From assembly GCA_902168205.1 (NCBI GenBank), contig CABHOK010000011.1:1-64000 (forward strand): a stretch of 64,000 nt of DNA. The letters run 5' to 3'. The notes under the pieces were generated by a model. The model worked only from the letters and a program-made list of their open reading frames with translations. It made no database searches and was not told the origin of the DNA. Numbering within the stretch: the stretch's first letter is position 1; every line of letters begins with the position of its first letter. Position numbers and translations under genes: made by a program. Shown one piece after another: positions 44,797 to 53,781 of this stretch. This DNA comes from an uncultured Chitinophaga sp. Its GTDB lineage: Bacteria > Bacteroidota > Bacteroidia > Cytophagales > Cyclobacteriaceae.

Positions 44797-46125
44797 TTAT
44801 GGTTGTACAAGCTGACCGTTAGCTTTTTTAACATCGAGCTCAGCGATTTTCAGGTTGACGAGCGCAGTGCTATAATTATTTCTTGCGTCCGACAAATCAT
44901 CTTGTACATCGAGAAGGTCCGTGATGTTGATCAACCCGTTATTATATTCGATGCTGGCATCTTTGAAAAGTTGTTCTGCCAGTTCGAGACTTCGTTTACT
45001 GTTGGCGACCAGATTTTTATTGCTGGTATAGTTGTTCACCGCATCGAGTGCATCGCGCTCGGCTTTCAGTTTCAAATCCGTCAATGAGTTGATGCTCTTC
45101 TGCAGCGTTACCGATTTTTGTTTTACTTGGTATTTTTTTGTGAAGCCATCGAACACCGGTATTTTAAGCGACAGTGTAAAGTAGGTGTTGTTAAACCATT
45201 GGTTGTTGATTGTCTCAAAAGGTGCAAACTTGCTGTTGTAGCCGGTATATCCGGAAAAGAAGTTGGCAGAAAGTGTAGGGTAGTATCCGGAGATTGTACT
45301 CTTTCTGTCGAGCTCATATAGCTTTATCTGTTCCTGTTGCAGGCGTATATCGGGGCGTTGATTGATGTCTCCGACCTGAACTTCTTCGAATGCTGTATTG
45401 AAATCAAAAGGCATTACTTCGACTGAATCACTCAGCGGTACATTCATCAGATACTTTAATAAGTTATAGTATTTGGTTTGACTGATCTTCTGATTCTCAT
45501 ATTCATTGTGCAGGTTTTCGAGATTAATGAGCAAACGTTTATAGGTACTGTTAGACACAATTTCATTTTTGCGCAGTGTCTCATTTGTCTTTACAGTCTT
45601 TTCCATGTTAGTAATGTTGCTCTCTAAAAGACTCAGGTTGTCTGATAGCACCTGTATGTTATAGTATGTAGACGTTACGTTATATACTATATCTTCTTTG
45701 GTAAGCGTAAGCTGTACGTTTGAGTAGCTGCGTCCGGCTTTTGCTGCTTTCAATCCGATCATTACTTTTTGATTGAAGAGCGTTTGACTTACCTGCACGT
45801 TGGCTGAAGTATTCTGCGGCACGCCTAATTTTGCTGTGGTATATTCACCGGCAGCTCCGCCAAATGTTGAAGCTGGTATAAGCTGTGCGGGCACTTCGAG
45901 GTAATACTGGTACTGTCCGTTCAAATCAACAGTTGGCAACAGCCCACTCTTCGCTTCGCTCACTTTATGCTCAGTCATCTCGATTTCGAGCTTACTGTTT
46001 TTTACCATGAGGTTATTTTCCAACGAGATTCTGATACACTCCTCCAGGGAGAGCTGTTGACCGAAGCCTAGCGTGCTGACGGCCAGCAGGATAGGTGCAA
46101 GGAATAGAGAAATTCGGTTTATCAT
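44797..46125 (-). CDS. TolC-family outer-membrane efflux protein
   Basis: This 442-aa protein has a signal peptide (to about G-F-G-Q). Two repeats of the OEP domain are visible as L-S-L-E-E-C-I-R-I-S-L-E-N-N-L near residue 25 and Q-R-P-D-I-R-L-Q-Q-E-Q near 250, with long coiled-coil helices. It forms the outer-membrane duct of the tripartite pump. A TTAAC-N6-GTTAA palindrome lies 20-35 bp before its ATG. The adaptor gene begins 40 bp after its stop. Confidence 0.94.
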   Translation of the reverse strand: MINRISLFLAPILLAVSTLGFGQQLSLEECIRISLENNLMVKNSKLEIEMTEHKVSEAKSGLLPTVDLNGQYQYYLEVPAQLIPASTFGGAAGEYTTAKLGVPQNTSANVQVSQTLFNQKVMIGLKAAKAGRSYSNVQLTLTKEDIVYNVTSTYYNIQVLSDNLSLLESNITNMEKTVKTNETLRKNEIVSNSTYKRLLINLENLHNEYENQKISQTKYYNLLKYLMNVPLSDSVEVMPFDFNTAFEEVQVGDINQRPDIRLQQEQIKLYELDRKSTISGYYPTLSANFFSGYTGYNSKFAPFETINNQWFNNTYFTLSLKIPVFDGFTKKYQVKQKSVTLQKSINSLTDLKLKAERDALDAVNNYTSNKNLVANSKRSLELAEQLFKDASIEYNNGLINITDLLDVQDDLSDARNNYSTALVNLKIAELDVKKANGQLVQP

Positions 46126-46144
46126 TATAGTTTAATTAATTTGT

Positions 46145-46160
46145 TTAACATTTTAGTTAA
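46145..46160. promoter_or_regulatory. predicted TetR operator before tolC
   Basis: TTAAC-ATTTTA-GTTAA is a 16-bp inverted repeat 20 bp upstream of the tolC start. It has the same arms and spacer length as the site before the tetR gene, which supports a common regulator. Confidence 0.65.
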
Positions 46161-46179
46161 GGACGGGGCAAAAAAATTT

Positions 46180-46809
46180 TTATTTTAGATCTGGTGTTAA
46201 ATTTTTTTGCTTGAATAAAGTCTGGAGCACCACGTTTCTGCGCTCAAGCAGAAATTTCTTATAAGCAGCTTCATCGAAATGGAAAAAATCCTGAACCATC
46301 GGTTTGGCAATCAATGGATAGTTGCATAGCGACATCAGGTTGATCATGAAATGCTCAATAGCGATTGGCTCTATTGTCCCGGCAGCGATTTCGTCCCGCA
46401 GTTGTTGTTCAACTTTCTTTTTCAGGTCATCCCTTCTTTCATCACTCGGACGCATCTGTTTTATAGTCTCTGAGTTTTTTGCCATCTCCGTCACCAGGAA
46501 AGTTTCCAGGTACGGATAGTCTATATTCTGATCAATGAAAATGTCAATGAAGCGGCTGATCTTATTAAATAGAGTCTCGTTAGATGAGAAAATATCATCG
46601 ATTTTTTGACGCATCGCGCCAAGCGTCTCATGAAGCACTTTTTCAAAAAGAAGGTCGCGACTTCTGAAATAGTAGTGAATCAGAGCCCTGTTGACCCCGG
46701 CTTCATCGGCAATTTCCTGCGTAGTGGCGTGAATATGACCCTTCTGAAAGAAAAGGCGCATAGCCGTTTCTTTGATCAGATCTTCCGTTTGCTGGGTTTT
46801 TTCTGCCAT
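46180..46809 (-). CDS. TetR/AcrR-family repressor of the efflux operon
   Basis: This 209-aa protein has an N-terminal helix-turn-helix (A-T-T-Q-E-I-A-D-E-A-G-V-N-R-A-L-I-H-Y-Y-F at about residues 28-48) and a variable helical ligand-binding domain. It is the first gene of the TolC-adaptor-RND unit and is 54 bp upstream of tolC. Matching palindromes lie before its own start and before tolC, so autorepression plus control of the pump is likely. The inducer is unknown. Confidence 0.92.
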   Translation of the reverse strand: MAEKTQQTEDLIKETAMRLFFQKGHIHATTQEIADEAGVNRALIHYYFRSRDLLFEKVLHETLGAMRQKIDDIFSSNETLFNKISRFIDIFIDQNIDYPYLETFLVTEMAKNSETIKQMRPSDERRDDLKKKVEQQLRDEIAAGTIEPIAIEHFMINLMSLCNYPLIAKPMVQDFFHFDEAAYKKFLLERRNVVLQTLFKQKNLTPDLK

Positions 46810-46821
46810 TTTCGAAAATGT

Positions 46822-46837
46822 TTAACAATTTTGTTAA
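46822..46837. promoter_or_regulatory. predicted TetR operator before its own gene
   Basis: TTAAC-AATTTT-GTTAA is a 16-bp inverted repeat, 13 bp from the tetR ATG. The arms extend by A/T to TTAACA/TGTTAA. It is identical in arms and spacing to the site before tolC. Confidence 0.68.
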
Positions 46838-46975
46838 CGCAAAGTAAACTACAAAGGTTGTAATCTGCAAAGCGAAAATTTAAAAATTTATTCCAAGCCC
46901 GATTTTAAGCCGTATTCGCAGGTTTCTGTCTTTTGAAATCTGCTTTTGTTGAGGTTGCTGGTTAAAATATGTGTA

Positions 46976-47025
46976 ATAAAAATAGAAATCCCTGTGATTG
47001 AGGAATCAATCACAGGGATTCTATT
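46976..47025 (-). terminator. strong terminator after PEBP gene
   Basis: The stem AATCCCTGTGATTG pairs exactly with CAATCACAGGGATT around an AGGAAT loop, and the flanking AATAG/CTATT extends it. On the minus strand a T-rich tail (TTTTTATT) follows. Confidence 0.88.
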
Positions 47026-47074
47026 TTATTAAGGGATATATAGTTATCAGTATATACTATTATATATATATATT

Positions 47075-47611
47075 CTATCGCTTTCCATACATAACAATAG
47101 AAGCTTTACCAAGAACCAATTGGTTCAGGTTAAACCCTACTATAGCAGGTGTTGTATTTTTATCAAGCTCCAGTTTTGATTTCAGCGCATATACCGTGAT
47201 CAGGTATTCATGTATAGGGCCGGGAGGAGGACATGGACCACCATAACCAAATTTACCGAAGTCGGTAATGCTTTGAACTACTCCGGCAGGTGCTATACTT
47301 TTCGTAACATCACCAGCGTTGGTTTTGAGCTCCGTAACATTCGCCGGTATATTAAAGATTAACCAGTGCCAGAAGCCGCTTCCGGTAGGGGCATCTTTAT
47401 CGTAAATCGTTACAGCAAAACTTTGTGTACCCGCGGGTACATTTTCCCATGACAGTTGTGGGGAAACATTTTCTCCTGTGCATCCGAATCCATTAAAGAA
47501 TTCTTTGTTCGTAGCTTGTCCGCCAATGTCTTTGCTCTTTAAAGTAAATGTCTGGGCATAGGCAAATGTGATGCAGCACATAGCTATCATGGAAATACAT
47601 ATTCTTTTCAT
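47075..47611 (-). CDS. exported YbhB/YbcL (PEBP, Raf-kinase-inhibitor-like) protein
   Basis: This is about 178 aa from ATG 47611, where a signal peptide begins (M-K-R-I-C-I-S-M, ending F-A-Y-A-Q). The longer frame to 47809 overlaps the araC gene end and lacks family similarity. PEBP motifs present are S-P-Q-L-S-W-E-N-V-P-A-G-T, D-K-D-A-P-T-G-S-G-F-W-H-W and Y-G-G-P-C-P-P-P-G-P-I-H. Bacterial members are of unsettled function and bind phospholipid-like ligands. Confidence 0.9.
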   Translation of the reverse strand: MKRICISMIAMCCITFAYAQTFTLKSKDIGGQATNKEFFNGFGCTGENVSPQLSWENVPAGTQSFAVTIYDKDAPTGSGFWHWLIFNIPANVTELKTNAGDVTKSIAPAGVVQSITDFGKFGYGGPCPPPGPIHEYLITVYALKSKLELDKNTTPAIVGFNLNQLVLGKASIVMYGKR

Positions 47612-47641
47612 AACGCGTATTGTTTGGTTTGTTATTGACAA

Positions 47642-47670
47642 CAAAATTACACGCGCCCGCGAAACAACAA
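47642..47670 (-). promoter_or_regulatory. promoter of the PEBP gene
   Basis: Read on the minus strand, TTG (47668-47670), an 18-bp spacer and TAATTTTG (47642-47649) match the Bacteroidota consensus exactly at the -7 element. The predicted leader to ATG 47611 is about 25 nt. It supports the shorter start of the gene. Confidence 0.6.
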
Positions 47671-47705
47671 CTATAGCAGAAAGACCAAAAACTGTTTTAA
47701 ACAGT

Positions 47706-48581
47706 TCAAACACTTTGTTGATAGACCTTCGGTGTTTTTCCAAACTCTTTCTTAAAGGCCTGTACAAAGCTCGACAGGTTTTCATAGCCAAGCTTATGGT
47801 GTATCTCACTCGCTTTCACATTTCTGTGCTTTAACAGAAAAGCTGCCTGCTGCATCTTTTTCAAATGAAACCAGCGGGCCGGTGGTGTACCGTATACTTC
47901 TTCAAACTTTCGTTTAAACGTGGAGAGACTCATGTTGCAAAGAAACGCGAGCTCTTCCATCGAGAGATTTGTATAAACATTACTCTCTACCACCTTGCGC
48001 AGCGGGAGATCAAAAGATGTTGCCGTTAATGAAGCAAGCAATGGTAAGAACTCCTGTGGATACCGATCGCATAAGTATAGCATGATCTCTTCAAACTTAA
48101 TTTGAAGTAAATGTTCCGACAATGTAGAAGGAGAAACATTATTCGGAAGAAGCTGCAGTGATTGGATGAAGCCTTTCACAAATTCATCCTGGCTAAACAA
48201 AAAAAAGGATAATTGATCGCGCGGAATTTTATAGTCTGTGGTAAACAGGAACGGATATTTACTTCGGAACGCAGCAAGGTTGGTGTCGGAGAAAAGAAAC
48301 AGGAAAGCGCGGTACTGTTTGGCATGTGATGGCCGCTCGCTCATTAAACAATTGCTGGCCGGTATAAGCAGCGCCTGTGCCGGTGTAAACTTTACAGAAC
48401 GATCAAAGAAATGCACTTCCTTCTCGCCCTCTTGCAGGAAACTGAACACATGGCGGTTGGCCGCGACTTTGGCTTTTATTGAACTCTTGTCGGTAGTATG
48501 GTAATTATAAATGATAATATCCGGGCGAACCGCGGCCTTGTCATTCAGTAAGTCGTCAGGCAGAGCGAACACATTCATCAT
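47706..48581 (-). CDS. AraC-family transcription regulator
   Basis: This 291-aa protein has a cupin-like N-terminal sensing domain (about residues 25-140) and a C-terminal AraC helix-turn-helix pair (L-A-F-L-C-N-M-S-L-S-T-F-K-R-K-F near 215 and I-H-H-K-L-G-Y-E-N-L-S-S-F-V-Q-A-F near 265). It is followed 94 bp later by the PEBP gene in the same direction, which has its own promoter. The ligand is unknown. Confidence 0.9.
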   Translation of the reverse strand: MMNVFALPDDLLNDKAAVRPDIIIYNYHTTDKSSIKAKVAANRHVFSFLQEGEKEVHFFDRSVKFTPAQALLIPASNCLMSERPSHAKQYRAFLFLFSDTNLAAFRSKYPFLFTTDYKIPRDQLSFFLFSQDEFVKGFIQSLQLLPNNVSPSTLSEHLLQIKFEEIMLYLCDRYPQEFLPLLASLTATSFDLPLRKVVESNVYTNLSMEELAFLCNMSLSTFKRKFEEVYGTPPARWFHLKKMQQAAFLLKHRNVKASEIHHKLGYENLSSFVQAFKKEFGKTPKVYQQSV

Positions 48582-48831
48582 CAGGCAAAAGTAAATAGTG
48601 AGTATGTATTATGCTGGTAAAGAAGATTGAATATTTGCCGGGTTATGTAATGGAACGAAAGAAGGCTATACTTATTCCTACAGACCATGCTTCTGTCTTC
48701 CTCAAACGTATGCATATTAAAGGGAAAGAAGATAAAATTTAAAATAAAATAAACCTCACGGCCGACTGGGGGTTTATAGGGTATTAACTGTCATTGATGA
48801 ACAACAAACTAAATCAAACCATCTGCAACGA

Positions 48832-51225
48832 ATGATCTTACGATTACCAACGTTTATTATTGTTTTAGGGATGCTCCTGTCGCAGCAAGCCTGGAGCCAG
48901 TCGCGATACACCCTTAGCGGCTATATTAAGGATGCATCCAACGGGGAAGTATTGGTGGGTGCAACGGTCTATATTAAAGAGATTGGTAAGGGTGCTACCA
49001 GCAATGTTTACGGATTCTATTCCATTACCGTGCCGGCCGCCAGCTATACCGTTGAGTACACTTTTGTAGGCTATCAGAAGATCGAGAAACAGATCACGCT
49101 GGACAAAGATGTACGCGAAAATATAGAGTTACCTTCCGATAGCGAGCAGCTGCAGGAGGTAGTGGTAATTGCTGAAGATGAGCAAACCTCCAAAGTACAA
49201 ACAGTCGAGATGAGCACAGCCAAGCTCGACATTAAAACCATTCAAAAGATACCTGCCTTTTTAGGAGAAGTTGATGTTATAAAAAGTCTGCAGCTTCTGC
49301 CGGGGGTGAGTACGGTGGGCGAAGGTGCATCAGGTTTTAACGTGCGTGGCGGAAGTGTAGGGCAGAACCTGGTGTTGCAGGATGAAGCCCCGGTATATAA
49401 CTCATCGCACATGCTCGGTTTTTTCTCAGCCTTTAATCCTGATGCTGTAAAAGATACCAAGCTATATAAAGGCGCTGTGCCTTCACGATACGGTGGAAGA
49501 CTTTCATCGATACTGGATATACGTATGAAAGATGGTAACAGCAAAGACTATGAAACCACCGGGGGGATTGGTACCATCTTCAGCAGACTTTCCTTTGAAG
49601 GACCTATTGTAAAAGATAAAGGTTCATTCATTGTCTCCGGACGAAGATCTTATATTGATATACTCGCACGGCCTTTTGTAGATATACTCAAAGACGGTGG
49701 TGCGCTTAATTTCTATGACCTCACCGCCAAAGCAAACTACTCGCTGAACGATAAGAACCGTGTATACCTTTCCGGATATTTCGGTCGCGATAATTTTTAC
49801 TTTGACGATAACCAGGGTTTTAACTGGGGCAACGCTACGGCTACTGTACGTTGGAATCACCTCTTCAATGAAAAGCTCTTCTCCAACATAACCGGAGTAT
49901 ACAGCAGCTATAAATACGAGCTTCAGTTTGGTGACGATGCCCGTAACCGTTTCAACTGGAACTCGTCTATCTCTAACTTTATATTCAAGCCGGAGTTCAG
50001 CTACTTTGTTAACAGCAACAACGAGATAAACTTTGGAGCAGAGGCTATCTACTACTTCTTCGAGCCGGCCAATGCAAAAGGTATCTCCAACGGACAGCCA
50101 ACTGATATAAGTCTTGACAAGCGGTATAACCTGGAGACTGCTATATATATCAACAACAACCTTACTATAAATGATACCTGGGCTGTTGAGTATGGCATTC
50201 GTTACTCCAACTTCCAGTACTTTGGTCCGGGTACAATCTATACCTATAACGATACGATACCCGGCAAGCGCAAAACCGTAGCTACCGAAACAAAATACAA
50301 GCGCGGTAAATCTATAGTTGACTATGGAAATTTTGAACCTAGATTGTCGGTAAAGGCAAGCCTCTCGGAATCAAGTTCGGTAAAGGCAAGCTATAACCGC
50401 ATGGTGCAATACCTTCACCTGATCTCCAACACAACAGCATCAAACCCGCTGGATGTTTGGACACCGTCCTCGAACAACATCAAACCGGAAATTGCTGATC
50501 AGTATACCTTGGGATACTTCCGCTCGATCGGTGCTTCCAAGCAGTGGGAAGCTTCTGTAGAAGGATACTATCGTGAGACACAAAACCAGATTGACTATAT
50601 AGATGGTGCTGACCTTTTAATAAACGAATACCTCGAAGGTGATTTACTGAGCGGTAAAGGTCGCGCGTATGGTCTTGAATTTTATGTGCAGAAAAAGAAA
50701 GGACGTCTCAACGGATGGATAAGCTATACGTTGGGAAGAACTGAATTGAAAGTGGATGGCATAAATAATAATAAATGGTATGCTGCCCGTTATGACCAGA
50801 CACACAACGTTAAGGTTGCTGCTTTCTACGACATCAGCAAGCGCTGGTCAGTATCTGCAGACTTTGTTTTTGTTACCGGTACACCGACTACGTTCCCGAC
50901 ATCACGTTATGTCATGCAGGGTATATTAATTCCGGATAACGCGAGTGGTTCACGTAACAATGTACGCTTGCCGAACTATCATCGTCTTGATTTATCATTC
51001 CGCCTCGAAGGAAGAGAATATAGCCGCAAAGGTAAAGAGCGTAAGAACCGCGACTATTGGGTATTCTCGGTATACAATGTTTATGCTCGTAAGAATGCCT
51101 TCTCTACATACTTCTCACAGTCGAATGAGCGGGTAGCAGCAGGACAACCGCTTCAGTCAGAAGCAACACAACTGTCTATCATCGGAAGCATGGTACCCGC
51201 TATATCTTACAACTTTAAATTCTAG
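48832..51225 (+). CDS. TonB-dependent receptor with carboxypeptidase-regulatory N-domain
   Basis: This 797-aa outer-membrane receptor has a signal peptide (to about A-W-S-Q), then a CarboxypepD_reg-like domain (residues ~25-100: G-E-V-L-V-G-A-T-V-Y, G-F-Y-S-I-T-V). The plug domain follows (V-I-K-S-L-Q-L-L-P-G-V near 150 and F-N-V-R-G-G near 168), and then a 22-strand barrel. The gene for a DUF4249 lipoprotein starts 5 bp after its stop. This pair is typical of Cytophagales and Chitinophagales and is thought to take up an uncharacterised ligand. Confidence 0.93.
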   Translation: MILRLPTFIIVLGMLLSQQAWSQSRYTLSGYIKDASNGEVLVGATVYIKEIGKGATSNVYGFYSITVPAASYTVEYTFVGYQKIEKQITLDKDVRENIELPSDSEQLQEVVVIAEDEQTSKVQTVEMSTAKLDIKTIQKIPAFLGEVDVIKSLQLLPGVSTVGEGASGFNVRGGSVGQNLVLQDEAPVYNSSHMLGFFSAFNPDAVKDTKLYKGAVPSRYGGRLSSILDIRMKDGNSKDYETTGGIGTIFSRLSFEGPIVKDKGSFIVSGRRSYIDILARPFVDILKDGGALNFYDLTAKANYSLNDKNRVYLSGYFGRDNFYFDDNQGFNWGNATATVRWNHLFNEKLFSNITGVYSSYKYELQFGDDARNRFNWNSSISNFIFKPEFSYFVNSNNEINFGAEAIYYFFEPANAKGISNGQPTDISLDKRYNLETAIYINNNLTINDTWAVEYGIRYSNFQYFGPGTIYTYNDTIPGKRKTVATETKYKRGKSIVDYGNFEPRLSVKASLSESSSVKASYNRMVQYLHLISNTTASNPLDVWTPSSNNIKPEIADQYTLGYFRSIGASKQWEASVEGYYRETQNQIDYIDGADLLINEYLEGDLLSGKGRAYGLEFYVQKKKGRLNGWISYTLGRTELKVDGINNNKWYAARYDQTHNVKVAAFYDISKRWSVSADFVFVTGTPTTFPTSRYVMQGILIPDNASGSRNNVRLPNYHRLDLSFRLEGREYSRKGKERKNRDYWVFSVYNVYARKNAFSTYFSQSNERVAAGQPLQSEATQLSIIGSMVPAISYNFKF

Positions 51226-51230
51226 GAAGC

Positions 51231-52163
51231 ATGTTCATAAAATCTTTTCATAAACAACTTATTGTTCTGTTCGTTACGGCATCACTCTTTTACTCATGTG
51301 AGGAAACTATTAACCCCGATCTCGAAGATGCTGACCCTAAACTGGTGGTAGATGCGTGGCTTAATAACAAAGTAGAAGACCAGGTGGTGAAACTCTCCTG
51401 GACACAACCGTATCTTGAAAATACATTGCCTACCGGAGTATCAGGTGCTACGGTAGTAGTTACCTACGATGGAGGTGAAGTTATTTTTACAGAGGATGCA
51501 AATGCAGCCGGCACCTATCGCTGGACACCAACCGATGTTACCAGTGCAGATGTATTCGGCACCATTGGTCGTAACTATAAACTAACGGTACAGGTAGGCG
51601 CAGAGACGTTCGAAGCAACATCGCGCATCAACCGAACCGTTGCCATTGATAGTATAACATTTGAATTTGAAGAAAGCGATCCACAGTATCCTGATAACTC
51701 CTACACCGCAGAATTCTGGGCAACCGATCCGGTTGGTAAAGGTGATACCTATTGGATACGCTCCTATAAAAACGGAGTAGCATTGCTCAAGCCGAGTGAG
51801 ATCAACGTAGCCTACGATGCCGGCTTTACAGCAGGTGGTAATTTTGATGGCGTTACATTTTTGCCTCCGTTGCGCAGTGTAAACCCGGATGAAGAAGATG
51901 AAAACGATGAGCCGTTATCTCCGTATGAACCGGGCGATTCAGTATATGTAGAGATACATTCGATCACCCTGGAAGCCTATAACTTTTTAAACCAGGTGAT
52001 CATTCAAACTGACAGGCCCGGAGGTTTTGCAGAATTGTTCTCAACACCGCTGGCCAACGTATCAACCAACATTACAAACCTCGATCCCAACGGAACAAAG
52101 GCTGTAGGTTTCTTCAACGTATCGGCTGTATCCGGAATGGGTAAGAAACTTGAGCTCGAATAA
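51231..52163 (+). CDS. DUF4249 lipoprotein, partner of TonB receptor
   Basis: This 310-aa lipoprotein has a lipobox L-F-Y-S-C (Cys23). The DUF4249 domain begins D-P-K-L-V-V-D-A-W-L and contains W-T-Q-P-Y, T-V-V-V-T-Y-D-G and A-V-G-F-F-N-V-S-A near the end. Such proteins are regularly encoded right after a TonB receptor, as here (5 bp), and probably act as a surface-exposed binding partner of the receptor. The ligand is not known. Confidence 0.9.
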   Translation: MFIKSFHKQLIVLFVTASLFYSCEETINPDLEDADPKLVVDAWLNNKVEDQVVKLSWTQPYLENTLPTGVSGATVVVTYDGGEVIFTEDANAAGTYRWTPTDVTSADVFGTIGRNYKLTVQVGAETFEATSRINRTVAIDSITFEFEESDPQYPDNSYTAEFWATDPVGKGDTYWIRSYKNGVALLKPSEINVAYDAGFTAGGNFDGVTFLPPLRSVNPDEEDENDEPLSPYEPGDSVYVEIHSITLEAYNFLNQVIIQTDRPGGFAELFSTPLANVSTNITNLDPNGTKAVGFFNVSAVSGMGKKLELE

Positions 52164-52248
52164 TATATAGATATATATAAGAATCTGAGACGTATTGCGC
52201 GATATGGTGTTGCAGAAGGTTTTCCACTTCCACTTTATCCTGCCTGCA

Positions 52249-53250
52249 TTAAATGAGCTGAGGTATAATTTCGGCATAGTGCTGTACCGTGGCAATACGC
52301 TCTCTTAAAAACCGGGTACCAAAAAATGTATTGGACCAGTCGTCAAAGTTTTCGTACTGAAAACGCAGATAGAAAGTCCAGAACATAAAACCCATCAACG
52401 GTATAGCGTTGATCTCCTCATTTGTAATCGGGCGCACTTTCCGGTAGGCTTCTACCAGTATTTTAAAATCTCTTTTAGCTTCTTCAATAGGTTTTTTCTT
52501 CATCGCTATATAGAAGTATAAATATACCGTGAAGGAAGCAAGATCGTTCGCCAGCCAGCCCGGTCCTGCAAAATCAAAATCAAACAGCGTAAGTGTATCA
52601 TGCTCATCGAAATGAAAATTCTTGGGCAGGTAGTCGTAATGGCAATAGCCGTAGTTAAAACTGTTGGTGTCCATAGCTTGCAACGTTTTGGCTACCTGCA
52701 CAGCGGTTTCCTTTAAATACACATAACCTTCCGGATAATCTTTAAAGGCTGGCTCCAACACAGCTATAGGCTGAGTCAGTGTTGTATCGATGGTATAGGG
52801 CTTCCGTGCATGCGACAGTTTTATGGAAGAAGTGATGTTGTGATTAAACGCCATTTCCTGCCCTATAATTTCCATGTGCTTGTCGGTTAAGTCCATAATA
52901 ACCTTACCGGGCGCATAGTGGAATAGGACACCGTGCCGCGTACCTTCCGCTGCGTTAAATGTCTGGTAAGCATTGCCCTGCATATCGTTTAGCGCATGGG
53001 CTACTTTGCCACCTCCGTTCTTCAATAAGGCGAGCAGTTCAATTTCTCCCTGTATCTCTTCGAGCGAGCGATGTGAGCTGCGGTATATTTTCAGAATATA
53101 TTTGGTGTGTATATTCTCCAGCATATAGGTATCGCTAACACCACGCAGTAAATAGCGGCAGGACAAACCTTGTAGTCCGTAATTTTTTTCTATAGCGTCT
53201 TTAAGGGCAACAGATGACAGGGTTGAATACTGGGTTGGAAATATAGCCAT
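52249..53250 (-). CDS. APH-family small-molecule kinase (phosphotransferase)
   Basis: This is about 333 aa from ATG 53250. The protein-kinase-like APH fold shows Brenner's motif C-H-Y-D-Y-L-P-K-N (His204, Asp206, Asn211) and the metal Asp in L-F-D-F-D-F-A-G-P near 224. The P-loop is less clear. Relatives act on aminoglycosides, homoserine, choline or similar alcohols. No resistance context is visible. It is convergent with the DUF4249 gene with 85 bp between, and its upstream region faces the arsR promoter. Confidence 0.85.
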   Translation of the reverse strand: MAIFPTQYSTLSSVALKDAIEKNYGLQGLSCRYLLRGVSDTYMLENIHTKYILKIYRSSHRSLEEIQGEIELLALLKNGGGKVAHALNDMQGNAYQTFNAAEGTRHGVLFHYAPGKVIMDLTDKHMEIIGQEMAFNHNITSSIKLSHARKPYTIDTTLTQPIAVLEPAFKDYPEGYVYLKETAVQVAKTLQAMDTNSFNYGYCHYDYLPKNFHFDEHDTLTLFDFDFAGPGWLANDLASFTVYLYFYIAMKKKPIEEAKRDFKILVEAYRKVRPITNEEINAIPLMGFMFWTFYLRFQYENFDDWSNTFFGTRFLRERIATVQHYAEIIPQLI

Positions 53251-53366
53251 GATAGTTGCGGGATTGGGATGGCAAAAATACAGTATTCGTGCATAGTTCA
53301 AGAGGTATAGTTATTTATTCCCAGTATCCTGGCGTTTCAGATCCCCAAAAAAATCCCGTTTAAGAA

Positions 53367-53397
53367 TTGTGTAACCGATCGGTATCGCATACATTTG
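53367..53397 (+). promoter_or_regulatory. promoter of arsR-SRPBCC operon
   Basis: TTG (53367-53369), a 20-bp spacer and TACATTTG (53390-53397) give a full match to the TAnnTTTG -7 element. The start codon is 31 bp downstream. Two palindromes overlap this promoter. Confidence 0.7.
53371..53386. promoter_or_regulatory. predicted ArsR operator 1
   Basis: GTAACCGATCGGTATC is a near-perfect palindrome (one base pair mismatched) lying in the spacer between the -33 and -7 elements. It matches operator 2 in 14 of 16 positions. Confidence 0.65.
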
Positions 53398-53412
53398 TAA
53401 CTGATCGGTTAC
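53397..53412. promoter_or_regulatory. predicted ArsR operator 2
   Basis: GTAACTGATCGGTTAC is a near-perfect palindrome just downstream of the -7 element, over the expected transcription start. It starts 26 bp after operator 1. Binding here would block initiation. Confidence 0.65.
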
Positions 53413-53427
53413 GTAATTATTGTATCT

Positions 53428-53781
53428 ATGAGAAGAGATGTTTTTCAGGCCATTGCTGATCCTACGCGCAGGGAGATCATTAATTTGATAGCTCATCAGT
53501 CGTTGAACCTGAATGCTATTGCGGAGAGTTTTGATGTGAGCCGGCCGGCTATTTCCAAGCACATTAAAATTCTTACGGAGTGCGGACTTGTTGTTATTAA
53601 CCAACAGGGACGAGAGCGGTATTGTGAAGCCAACCTGAAATCGCTCGGAGAGGTTTCAGACTGGATCGAACAGTATCGTGCTTTCTGGACGAGCAAACTC
53701 GATGCGCTCGAAAGCTTTTTGAACAGGGACGCTGCGGCATCCGGTAAAACAAAGTCAACCAAAAAAACGAAACGAAAATGA
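53428..53781 (+). CDS. ArsR-family repressor (SdpR-like)
   Basis: This 117-aa winged helix protein (R-R-E-I-I-N-L-I, L-N-A-I-A-E-S-F-D-V-S-R-P-A-I-S-K-H-I-K-I-L at about residues 20-50, R-Y-C-E-A) has a lysine-rich tail. No metal-binding cysteine pair typical of arsenic/cadmium sensors is present, so it fits the ArsR regulators that are paired with SRPBCC proteins. It overlaps the SRPBCC gene by 4 bp (ATGA). Two palindromes at the promoter indicate autorepression. Confidence 0.92.
   Translation: MRRDVFQAIADPTRREIINLIAHQSLNLNAIAESFDVSRPAISKHIKILTECGLVVINQQGRERYCEANLKSLGEVSDWIEQYRAFWTSKLDALESFLNRDAAASGKTKSTKKTKRK

Noticed and set aside
44757-44834. N-terminal extension of the adaptor frame into tolC
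   Set aside because: It overlaps tolC and lacks adaptor character; the anchor helix starts at ATG 44756.
47612-47809. N-terminal extension of the PEBP frame
   Set aside because: It overlaps the end of the araC gene, a consensus promoter lies inside it, and a clear signal peptide begins at 47611.
52249-53250. Aminoglycoside-resistance kinase
   Set aside because: The APH fold is clear, yet substrate cannot be inferred and the context is not a resistance locus.
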